Assembly: GCA_023301405.1 (NCBI GenBank)
Contig: JALZUX010000566.1
Coordinates: forward strand, 1-6,163
DNA length: 6,163 nt
Direction of reading: 5' to 3'
From: Granulosicoccaceae bacterium
Lineage (GTDB): Bacteria; Pseudomonadota; Gammaproteobacteria; Granulosicoccales; Granulosicoccaceae
Each line of letters starts with the position of its first letter. Within the stretch, counting starts at the first letter, position 1. Both the position numbers and the translations under genes were made by a program. Shown piece after piece: positions 1 to 6,102 of the stretch. The notes beneath the pieces were generated by a model. That model worked only from the letters and a program-made list of their open reading frames with translations. It did no database searches and was not told the origin of the DNA.

Positions 1-27
1 TTGACAGCGGTTGACAGCGGTTGACAG
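1..27. repeat. 10-bp tandem repeat, about 2.7 copies
   Basis: The unit TTGACAGCGG occurs at 1-10 and 11-20, and a third partial copy (TTGACAG) occupies 21-27. The copies are exact over their shared length. A 10-bp period is close to one helical turn, so repeated TTGACA boxes would lie on the same DNA face. The array touches the window edge, so the true copy number is unknown. Each unit contains the sigma70 -35 consensus, but I see no good -10 box at a suitable distance and no plus-strand gene follows until 3177. I therefore call it a repeat and not a promoter. Confidence 0.8.
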
Positions 28-102
28 GACTGTATGGACTACTGGTTCAAAATACTAAAATAAGCGCACGACGAGAACTGCAGTAATGAATGGGTTCTTA
101 AG

Positions 103-136
103 GGTTGCCTGACCCAAGACAGCTGATCAGGCAACC
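103..136 (-). terminator. Inverted repeat 3' of ovoA, possible terminator
   Basis: Arms at 103-112 (GGTTGCCTGA) and 127-136 (TCAGGCAACC) are perfect 10-bp complements separated by 14 bases. The structure starts 27 bases past the ovoA stop codon, where a terminator would be expected. In the ovoA direction the stem is followed by CTTAAGAACC, with no uridine tract, while a T run lies before the stem. This is therefore not a canonical intrinsic terminator. It could be a 3'-end stabilising hairpin, a Rho-assisted end, or a protein-binding dyad. The stem is clear; its role is inferred. Confidence 0.4.
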
Positions 137-162
137 AAAAAGAATTTACATAGAGTCTGTTG

Positions 163-2322
163 TTACTGCTTTTTCCAGACTGATAGCTCAGCGACTGTGT
201 GCTGATGCTTTCGGCGCGTCTCACGAATGACAAATGGCACGTCTATCGCAGTTCCAACTTGTTGGAAATCCGGAGCAAGAGCGTCCTTAATGCCTTCAAG
301 TGTTGTGAAATTTTCACCAGTTTCAGCTTTGAAGCCGCCTAGCCATTTTTCGCGTTCGGTGAAATCTTCCAGCCATGTGTACGGCGAAGTCAGTACAAGA
401 AAACCGCCTGATCTGATTCGCGTTTTTATGAGTTGCAAAAATTTCGTTGGATCGTAGAGTCGGTCAATCAAGTTTCCGGCAAACACTAAATCGTAGTCGG
501 TGAATTTTTCAGGCAGATTACAAGCATCTCCTTGCATAAAGTTTACCTTGTCCTTTATCTCCTGATAACCGAGCTCTTCCAAGGTGATTTCCTTGTAGGT
601 GACTATGTCGCCTTCGTCTTGTATTGCATAGCGTTGTATGCCTGTAGACTGCAATTTGGAGGGGGCTTGAATAAGCCGCGCGGAAAAATCTAACGCGTCT
701 ACGTGGTCAAAGTGTTTTGCCAGTTCAAAGCTAGAACGACCAGTGGCACAGCCAAGATCTAGTGCTCTTTCCTTCGTAGTTTCTGCAGCTACTTTCATGC
801 ACTCTGCTATACAGGCTACCGGAAAATTGGGCACATTGAAGTACTCATCGCCGTAGTGAAACTCAATGTATTGTGAAACTGCATCGTCTAACTCATAAAT
901 ATTCATTTTTATCTCGGGTAATGGCTCGGCTTCTACATAGCGCATGCCAGAGTGTTGGTAGAAGTGCCGACGAAAAGCATAGCGAGCATCCTTGATTGCA
1001 TAGTTTCCGGTGGAAATCCAGCATCCGCCTTTGAAAATATTGTGTTTTCCATCAAAGGTAGGGGTAGAGAAATCATCATAGGCAGGATGGACTTTATAAC
1101 CTTCTAGTCCGTCAATAGGTGTTTCGGTCCATTGCCATACGTTGCCGATGATGTCGAAAAACCCGCCCTTGCATTCATGACGATTGACGGGACACGAGGA
1201 CATGTCGAATTCTAGATTTATATTGCCTGGAGCGTTGTTCCAGAATGGTTGATCTGTGTCAACGTTATCGCGCAATCGGTACCATTCGGGTTCGGTTGGT
1301 AGTCTGATGAGCTTGCCGGTAGTTTCAGATTTCCATTCACAGAATGCTTTTGATTCAAGGTAAGTTAAATCTGCAGGCCAATCCCAGGGCATATCAATTT
1401 CTTGTAGCATGGTGCGGTATGCATAGCCATTTTCTGACTGAGACCAGAACACAGGCATTTCTGCTTTTTTGTATTGGACCCAGTCCCAGCCCTCTTGTGT
1501 CCAGTACTTGCGGTTTTTGTATCCTCCGGCAAGAATGAACTCGTGGAACTCCGCGTTCGACACTAGATATTTGCTAGCATTAAAATCAGCGACTTGCGTG
1601 ACTTGCTTTCCGTACTCTACATCCCAACCGAACATAGGGTCATCTTGTGATTTTCCGATAGTGACAGCGGCGCCTGCTACCGGTAATAATTCATTTGTTG
1701 GTGCAGCACTGGTTTCGTTGCAGATATTGCTCCACAGAGGGTGGGATTTGACATGGTTCAGCGGCAGTTCCCTAAGTAAAACAGACGATGTTTCAAGATG
1801 AATTCTCTCGTGTTCGATCCCCATCATAACGATCCACATAGGATCGTTCCATTGGATGGGCAAGGTGAGATCGCATGTTCTGATGAACTGATCAACCAGG
1901 GCGCGAGTTTTGTCTCTGTATGCTTTCACCGTGGCCGGCGTTGGCCATTCATAGTCTTTATCGTTCAGGTCGTCCCATGACATTTCATCAACGCCAATAG
2001 CTAACGAGGATTCTAATACCGGATCAATTCGCTGGTTGATAAATTTGGCGACATTCAGCTTGTTCACAAAAAACACGGCAGTATGGCCGTAGTAGAAGAT
2101 CAAAGGGTGCCGCAACGGGCTGGCTTTTTGGTAATAGGCCTCGTCACTGGCTAGGCACTCGAACAGGCTTTCATAAAGGCTGAAGCTCTGATGAAAATAA
2201 TGAAGGATCTCCTCGCGTTTTGCGTCCGGGGTGCCTTCATTAAGCAGCGTGGTCTTAGTTATTAGTGTTTGCGATGCGCTCTTGAGGATTTTGTCAGGTG
2301 TGTCGACTATTGTGTCACTCAT
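163..2322 (-). CDS. ovoA: OvoA: 5-histidylcysteine sulfoxide synthase / mercaptohistidine methyltransferase
   Basis: This 719-residue protein is the bifunctional first enzyme of ovothiol A synthesis. In this family a mononuclear iron centre joins cysteine to histidine with O2 to give 5-histidylcysteine sulfoxide, and the C-terminal domain later methylates the imidazole nitrogen using SAM. Three domains are visible. A DinB-like region (about 35-185) supplies the three-histidine iron site: H80 in YYGH, and H171 and H175 in HERIHLE. An FGE-sulfatase-like domain (about 205-465) carries RLPTEPEW (340-347), GNVWQWTE (393-400) and FKGGCW (430-435). A class I methyltransferase (about 475-717) has SAM motif LDLGCATGRS (521-530). 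Length is normal for OvoA; the methyltransferase domain separates it from EgtB of ergothioneine synthesis. The ATG at 2322 has a TAAGAG Shine-Dalgarno-like stretch just upstream (2329-2334). No ovoB lies nearby, so the lyase step must be encoded elsewhere. The acting compartment is the cytoplasm; no signal peptide is seen. The gene is intact, including a T6 run at 1465-1470. Confidence 0.95.
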   Translation of the reverse strand: MSDTIVDTPDKILKSASQTLITKTTLLNEGTPDAKREEILHYFHQSFSLYESLFECLASDEAYYQKASPLRHPLIFYYGHTAVFFVNKLNVAKFINQRIDPVLESSLAIGVDEMSWDDLNDKDYEWPTPATVKAYRDKTRALVDQFIRTCDLTLPIQWNDPMWIVMMGIEHERIHLETSSVLLRELPLNHVKSHPLWSNICNETSAAPTNELLPVAGAAVTIGKSQDDPMFGWDVEYGKQVTQVADFNASKYLVSNAEFHEFILAGGYKNRKYWTQEGWDWVQYKKAEMPVFWSQSENGYAYRTMLQEIDMPWDWPADLTYLESKAFCEWKSETTGKLIRLPTEPEWYRLRDNVDTDQPFWNNAPGNINLEFDMSSCPVNRHECKGGFFDIIGNVWQWTETPIDGLEGYKVHPAYDDFSTPTFDGKHNIFKGGCWISTGNYAIKDARYAFRRHFYQHSGMRYVEAEPLPEIKMNIYELDDAVSQYIEFHYGDEYFNVPNFPVACIAECMKVAAETTKERALDLGCATGRSSFELAKHFDHVDALDFSARLIQAPSKLQSTGIQRYAIQDEGDIVTYKEITLEELGYQEIKDKVNFMQGDACNLPEKFTDYDLVFAGNLIDRLYDPTKFLQLIKTRIRSGGFLVLTSPYTWLEDFTEREKWLGGFKAETGENFTTLEGIKDALAPDFQQVGTAIDVPFVIRETRRKHQHTVAELSVWKKQ

Positions 2323-2354
2323 GAAAATACTCTTACCTAGTAAGTGTCGTTGGC

Positions 2355-2403
2355 TTTATATTGAAAAGAAGGTGCTGACTAATCAGTCTACCTATCAGTA
2401 GAC
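2355..2403 (-). promoter_or_regulatory. Candidate ovoA promoter with upstream dyads
   Basis: Read on the minus strand, TATAAA at 2360-2355 could be a -10 box placing the transcript start near 2348, about 25 bases before the ovoA ATG. No good -35 hexamer sits 16-18 bases upstream. Two dyads occupy that area instead: GACT-N4-AGTC at 2377-2388 and GTCTAC-N6-GTAGAC at 2386-2403, overlapping by three bases. An activator site in place of a -35 box would fit, but the regulator cannot be named from sequence. The dyads are seen directly; their function is inferred. Confidence 0.25.
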
Positions 2404-3176
2404 AGGCAAATAGTGATTTCGTTCAATTAGCGAATCTGTTGAGGTATTCAAGTTACACACAGTCGCATGATGTGACGTGATAAACCGAGGGTATTAAACT
2501 ATATACGATTGAACAGAGCATTAGGGTCATTCTTTTGGGTACGCGCAGGCTTATTTCTACAAATTACAGAAAAATACAAATCAGGTGATAGCTACCGGGG
2601 CAGGTTCAAAAGCCTTGGGTATTGCCCCGGTTCGCTGTGAGCTACTGTCTGCAACCAAAGACTGCCTGTCTGGAAACAGCGTGTAGCGAGGTCATCTCAG
2701 ACCCCTAAATAACCCTCGATACATGCTCTTTCTAGATGAGTAGTTAATTAGAGTGTTGTGTGGAGTCGACATAACAGCTGCGATATGCGCAAGCAAAATA
2801 TCCGGTCCTAGGATTAGCTGGCGTAAAGTGTGTACGCTCAAGAAGTGAAAGATGTGTTGGCTGGGAGGCTCTGTCAAGCAGTAACGCGATACTATTAGCG
2901 GTATTCGACAAGCGAAGTCCATATCTCACACCACCCATTGCTGATAATCCGTGTTGTTGCGGCGATACTGCGTTGGGCAAGACTCTACGTATTTTGGGCG
3001 AGTGACTCTCTTTCTATGATGGATTTCGACCTACCCCTATCGAGTGTTAATCTCAAACGGGCAGCCGCTCATTTCAACAACCTGATTATCTTGAGTTCGC
3101 TGGCTGAACTGGACAAGCAAAATCACTGCGTATGAACGCGGCTCAATTGATGAGAAAAAATTGATAGGGCTGTTAA
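2404..3176. other. Long intergenic region without a convincing gene
   Basis: I find no ORF here that looks like a real protein. The short frames on both strands (for example minus 2744-2980 and plus 2938-3135) lack recognisable motifs and good ribosome sites. The stretch does hold a 9-bp stem-loop at 2594-2631. Just after it come two interleaved short inverted repeats: GCTGT 2634-2638 with ACAGC 2676-2680, and GCTAC 2641-2645 with GTAGC 2683-2687. There is also a 7-base direct repeat, CTGTCTG, at 2645-2651 and 2666-2672. No tRNA or rRNA was recognised. It may contain an unrecognised small RNA, or the degraded remains of a gene too decayed to read. Confidence 0.5.
2594..2631. other. Stable stem-loop, possible structured RNA or DNA dyad
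   Basis: ACCGGGGCA (2594-2602) and TGCCCCGGT (2623-2631) are perfect 9-bp complements, GC-rich against an AT-rich surrounding. The 20-base loop contains GGTT-CAAA-AGCC (2603-2614), which can form a second 4-bp helix (one G-U pair) stacked directly on the first stem. Neither strand has a T run after the stem, so an intrinsic terminator is unlikely. It lies about 270 bases upstream of the ovoA start and about 550 bases upstream of the HAD remnant. The structure is visible; transcription and role are unknown. Confidence 0.5.
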
Positions 3177-3846
3177 ATGAATAATAGGTTGAAGGCAGTG
3201 CTTTTGACCTTGATGAAACGTTGTTAGATCGGACTGCTTCGTTGGAAGAGTTCGTTTTATGGCAGGCCAAAGGTATGCTGAGGAATTCAGTCTGTGATGT
3301 TCAGGAGTTCTGTGGCGGGTTTATTGAGCTTGATTCGAATGGGAACGTTTGGAAAGACAAGGTCTACGCTCAATTGGTTCAGGAATATCACATTCAGGAT
3401 TGGTCTGCTTTTGAGCTTCTGCAAAGCGACGAGTTGTGTTTTTGTGGTTTCAGCAAGCTAAAGCCTAATTCGCGTCAAGCCCTGCAAACGCTAAGTGAAA
3501 AGGGTTATAAATTAGGTGTGGTTTCCAATGGAAAGTCACCCTTTCAAGAAAGAAATTTTAAGGCGCTTGGCGTCGCCAGTGTGTTTTCTGCAGTGATAGT
3601 TTCAGAGGCGGTTGGATACAGAAAACCGCAGAAGAAAATATTTGAACAGGCAGGCAAAACAATTGCAGCATCTCCGAGCAAACAGTTTTTGTCGGGGATA
3701 ATCCACAAGCAGATAGTGACGGTGCTAATTCGTGCGATATGTATACAATCTTCATACCCGGTAATTATGGCCAAACCTATGGGCATGCTGATGTGGTCTG
3801 TAACGATTATTCTTACTTGGTGACAATAATAGAAAGCGCTATCTAA
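3177..3846 (+). pseudogene. HAD-family hydrolase, two frameshifts
   Basis: Restoring one base at each of two places gives a continuous 223-residue haloacid dehalogenase-superfamily phosphatase. The start is ATG 3177-3179, directly after an in-frame TAA and preceded by AGGG at 3166-3169. The reading frame breaks in the T4 run at 3202-3205; one more T yields VLFDLDETLLD, the motif I with catalytic aspartates (reconstructed D11 and D13). It continues through VVSNG (motif II serine, S118) and GYRKPQ (motif III lysine, K150). It breaks again in the T5 run at 3686-3690; one more T yields FFVGDNPQAD, the motif IV acidic site (D175), and the frame then runs to TAA 3844-3846. Reconstructed length and motif order match subfamily IA phosphatases, some of which act on small phosphorylated metabolites or nucleotides; the substrate here is not predictable. 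As read, the longest open piece (3221-3823) lacks both motif I and motif IV and should be inactive. Sequencing error is the alternative explanation. Confidence 0.85.
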
Positions 3847-3869
3847 GCAGTGGATTCGCTAGTCTTCAA

Positions 3870-3895
3870 AATTGATTGTCACTCAATTAGTTTTT
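3870..3895 (+). terminator. Weak intrinsic terminator candidate after HAD remnant
   Basis: AATTGA (3870-3875) pairs with TCAATT (3883-3888) across a 7-base loop, followed by AG and T5 (3891-3895). The position, 24 bases past the HAD stop codon, and the T run fit a terminator. The stem is short and AT-rich, so it would be weak. Confidence 0.3.
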
Positions 3896-3916
3896 CATTG
3901 ATCTAATTTGCGGTAA

Positions 3917-4344
3917 AGAATAGACGAACATGTATACGCAAAGCTCCAAACGAATGAACTAGGGTCTGCCTTTGAGTTGTTCAAAACCCACATGAAGCCC
4001 GTTATTGATAAGGCTTTAGGATGGGATGATGCGTTTCAGAAACATGGGTTTTTATCTCACTTTCAGTACGACTGGTTTAGCTGGATAGTTTGTGGCGGTG
4101 AAAAAGCCAGGTTGGTGTGTCGTCAGCAGAAAGAAAATGGCATACATTTACATCTTTAATTATTTTTTAACATGAGCAGCGCAAGGGTATTGCAGCGTCA
4201 GTTATCAGTAGGCTTCAGATAGGTGCGGATGCGAAGCAGGCAGGTTTAACACAAAACTGCTTTAACAATAATAAGCCGGCGCTTAATTTGTATAAAAAAC
4301 TGAATTTAACTATTTAATCTGAAGATCAGTACTTCTATAATTAA
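3917..4344 (+). pseudogene. GNAT-family N-acetyltransferase remnant
   Basis: Fragments in two frames join into a GNAT acetyltransferase, a family that moves an acetyl group from acetyl-CoA to an amine. The first part, readable from about 3917 to 4156, includes DEHVYAKLQTNELGSAFELF and FSWIVCGGEKARLVC, and ends at HLHL before TAA 4157-4159. One extra T in the run 4155-4157 would continue it as LLIIF, the usual beta4 strand. A second stop, TAA 4168-4170, then interrupts just before HEQRKGIAASVI, the acetyl-CoA-binding motif A (Q/RxxGxG/A type). The rest reads GLTQNCFNNNKPALNLYKKL, the typical C-terminal half, to TAA 4315-4317. Past that stop the same frame gives SEDQYFYN up to 4344, which resembles the end of many GNATs. 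The N-terminus is not intact: TAA 3914-3916 precedes the readable part and no good start codon with a ribosome site is present. With at least two independent lesions this is a genuine remnant more likely than a sequencing artefact. Substrate unknown. Confidence 0.8.
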
Positions 4345-4443
4345 ATAAGTGCAGATTAATGTGTTTTGTATAGAAAGCTATGTGTGGCGCTACAGTTCTG
4401 TTCATCAGGCCATCGAGGTGAGGCGTTAATAAATTATTGATCC

Positions 4444-4473
4444 GCAACCGGCACTGCAGTAGCAGAAGGTTGC
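4444..4473 (-). terminator. Hairpin 3' of PLD-like gene, possible terminator
   Basis: On the minus strand GCAACC (4473-4468) and GGTTGC (4449-4444) form the outer stem, and CTGC-TACT-GCAG nests inside with a small internal loop. It begins 25 bases past the stop codon of the PLD-like gene. The following bases are AT-rich (GGATCAATAATTT) but have no clean T run, so termination is a guess based on position. Confidence 0.35.
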
Positions 4474-4497
4474 TTGAGTTTGCAGTTTCATGTGTAG

Positions 4498-5031
4498 TCA
4501 GTCAAAGCGGTCAATAATGGGGTCAGGGCAGAATTCGCGTCTTTTGCAATCGTGGCAGTGCTGGCCCAGATATAGGCTATCGATCCAGTCCATGAGTTGG
4601 TCTATTTGAGCTTGATCGTCGAATAGAAAACCTGCTTCAAAATTGCGCTTGTGCTCCCCTTTAGCGCCGATGCCGGCACCGGTTAAATTGGCGGACCCGA
4701 CAAACGCCTGTTTGCCGTCAATGACAATCGCTTTGGTATGAACCCGTGGGCACAGTACTCGCTCGAACAAATCACTGGTGGCCAGTGATGCGTATTGGTC
4801 AAAGTCTTCACGAAATCTGGGGCCGGGTTCCTTGGCGTGAATTAAGCGTACTGAAACGCCTCGTTCAACCAGGGAGGCCAGAACAGCCAAAAAGGGTTCG
4901 AAGCCAGCGTCTGTCTGGACGTGCAGGTCTTTGATGTCGGCCGTTGAGATCCATAGGAAATTCTTGGTAAGCGGGACTCGCTTGATTAAGAATTCTGTAT
5001 AAATATCGCGGTTTAAAAGCAGTTGATGCAC
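4498..5031 (-). CDS. Phospholipase D-like single-HKD protein
   Basis: The 177-residue product carries one HKD signature of the phospholipase D superfamily: H98, K100 and D105 in HTKAIVID, then GSANLTG (112-118). Enzymes of this fold cleave phosphodiester bonds through a histidine intermediate; single-HKD members (such as Nuc-type nucleases) work as dimers, so nuclease or lipid phosphodiesterase activity is equally open. VRLIHAKEPG (61-70) and NFEAGFLFDD (130-139) fit the surrounding core. The C-terminus has a cysteine cluster, C159-x2-C162-x5-C168 with H158 and H160 beside it, that could bind metal. No signal peptide or membrane helix is seen, suggesting a cytoplasmic protein. The start used is GTG 5031-5029, with only a poor AGAG-like site upstream. 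The frame stays open upstream to TGA 5064-5062 and reads NAQLPPETI, so the true N-terminus may be longer. The gene stands alone, opposite in strand to both neighbours. Confidence 0.85.
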   Translation of the reverse strand: MHQLLLNRDIYTEFLIKRVPLTKNFLWISTADIKDLHVQTDAGFEPFLAVLASLVERGVSVRLIHAKEPGPRFREDFDQYASLATSDLFERVLCPRVHTKAIVIDGKQAFVGSANLTGAGIGAKGEHKRNFEAGFLFDDQAQIDQLMDWIDSLYLGQHCHDCKRREFCPDPIIDRFD

Positions 5032-5057
5032 GATTGTCTCTGGTGGTAGTTGAGCAT

Positions 5058-5374
5058 TCAGTCACAGTGAGAGCCAGGGCTTTGGGTGCGGCGTATGGAT
5101 AACATGACGGACTATCTGTCGGTGTATTGTACATTGTTCTCTCTCTAATGCGGTTGCAAAGACTTAAGTCTGGTTCGGGTGTCCTGTGAGTGGGGCTGGC
5201 CTGCAGTTGGGCTGCCGGAGTTGATGTTGCCGATGGCTGTGTGGTCTGAATAAAGTAGCTTCAGTTACAGTGTTTTTCTATTGCGCATTTTATTCATGAC
5301 TTAGTTGTCTGTTACGGTAATTATTAGTTTGCGTTTGATGTGATTCGACAGCAAAAGCAAATTTTGATCGACCA
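5058..5374. other. Intergenic region between divergent PLD-like and DUF2461 genes
   Basis: No gene is supported here. The minus-strand frame that starts at 5134 runs into the PLD-like gene out of frame and has no recognisable motif. A minus-strand TACAAT (5131-5126) could be a -10 box for the PLD-like gene, but it lacks a matching -35. A short plus-strand dyad, CTGAA-N9-TTCAG (about 5247-5265), is followed some bases later by a T5 run, too loose to call a terminator. Nothing else stands out. Confidence 0.4.
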
Positions 5375-5402
5375 TTGACATGGTTTGGGCAGTTGGTATA
5401 TT
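5375..5402 (+). promoter_or_regulatory. Sigma70-type promoter of the DUF2461 gene
   Basis: TTGACA (5375-5380) matches the -35 consensus exactly. After a 16-base spacer, TATATT (5397-5402) matches five of six -10 positions. The expected transcript start near 5409 leaves a leader of about 20 bases containing the ribosome site AGGA (5420-5423), seven bases before the ATG at 5431. This is the clearest promoter in the window. Confidence 0.7.
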
Positions 5403-5430
5403 GCAATAGAATTGCAGTCAGGAAATTGTT

Positions 5431-6102
5431 ATGTTTAAAAAATCAACCCTGAAATTTCTGCGTGAGCTGGAAAAGAATAATAATCGTGATTGGTTTGAAG
5501 CGAATAAGCATCGTTATGAAAGCGATGTCCGAGAGCCGGCTCTTGACTACATAGAAGCGATGGCGCCCCGTTTGGCGAAAATTTCTGACCACTTTATCGC
5601 CAGCCCCAAGAAAGTCGGCGGGTCCTTAATGCGAGTCTATCGTGATGTGCGTTTCTCGAAAGATAAAATTCCCTACAAAACTAATATTGGAATTCAGTTT
5701 CGGCATTCGGCTGGTAAGGATGTACATGCCCCCGGGTTTTATATGCATATAGAGCCGTCAGAAGTATTCGTGGGCGCGGGGATATGGCGACCTGATGGCG
5801 CCACACTAAACAACGTGCGGTTGCATATCGATGAGAGTCAGGCTGACTGGAAAAAAATCGTAAAGGTAATCAATGCTAAGGGGTTTGCCTTGAGTGGTGA
5901 TTCTTTAAAAAGACCGCCTAAGGGTTATAGTGCTGAGCACCCATTGCTTGAAGACTTAAAGCGCAAAGACTTTATCGCCATTCAGAGCCTTAAAACGTCA
6001 ATGGTGAGTCAGGATGATTTTGTAAAAGAGACGGCGAAGTTATTTGCCGCTTCTAAGCCGTTGGTGAGGTTTATTTGTGAGGCTTGTGATTTGGATTTTT
6101 AG
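5431..6102 (+). CDS. DUF2461 (TIGR02453) family protein
   Basis: This intact 223-residue protein belongs to the DUF2461 family, which is common in bacteria and some fungi and has no established biochemical function. Family hallmarks are present in order: FLRELEKNNNRDWFEANK (9-26), the strongly conserved RVYRDVRFSKDKIPYKTNIG block (68-87), PGFYMHIEP (101-109) with VGAGIWRPD (114-122), and PPKGY (162-166). Length fits the family norm of about 210-230 residues. There is no signal peptide or membrane segment, so a cytoplasmic location is likely. The ATG at 5431 is well supported by AGGA at 5420-5423 and a near-consensus promoter directly upstream; the stop is TAG 6100-6102. It is a single-gene unit: the preceding gene is on the other strand, and the 61 bases after it hold no clear terminator or further gene start. 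The family assignment is firm; no role is proposed. Confidence 0.93.
   Translation: MFKKSTLKFLRELEKNNNRDWFEANKHRYESDVREPALDYIEAMAPRLAKISDHFIASPKKVGGSLMRVYRDVRFSKDKIPYKTNIGIQFRHSAGKDVHAPGFYMHIEPSEVFVGAGIWRPDGATLNNVRLHIDESQADWKKIVKVINAKGFALSGDSLKRPPKGYSAEHPLLEDLKRKDFIAIQSLKTSMVSQDDFVKETAKLFAASKPLVRFICEACDLDF

Noticed and set aside
1..55. Promoter driven by the repeated TTGACA boxes
   Set aside because: No acceptable -10 hexamer is found at 16-18 bases from any copy, and the first plus-strand gene is about 3 kb away.
1469..1801. 110-residue plus-strand ORF within ovoA
   Set aside because: It lies antisense to the intact, well-conserved ovoA FGE-like and DinB-like domains, has no recognisable motif, and is a frame shadow.
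2601..2640. tRNA T-arm suggested by GGTTCAAA
   Set aside because: The loop does not follow the TTCRANY pattern, and no acceptor, D or anticodon arms could be arranged around it.
2692..2980. Two overlapping minus-strand ORFs of 76 and 78 residues
   Set aside because: They overlap each other in different frames, have no recognisable domain or good ribosome site, and show no protein-like pattern I can support.
2938..3135. 65-residue plus-strand ORF upstream of the HAD remnant
   Set aside because: No known motif and no ribosome site; the HAD frame starts independently at 3177 after an in-frame stop, so this is not its N-terminus.
3202..3690. Programmed frameshifting or transcriptional slippage in the HAD gene
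   Set aside because: The T runs are only four and five bases long, too short for efficient slippage, and no stimulatory signals are evident; mutation or base-calling error is simpler.
4865..5134. 89-residue minus-strand ORF starting upstream of the PLD-like gene
   Set aside because: It overlaps the PLD coding region out of frame, is proline/arginine-rich in the shadowed part, and has no family resemblance.
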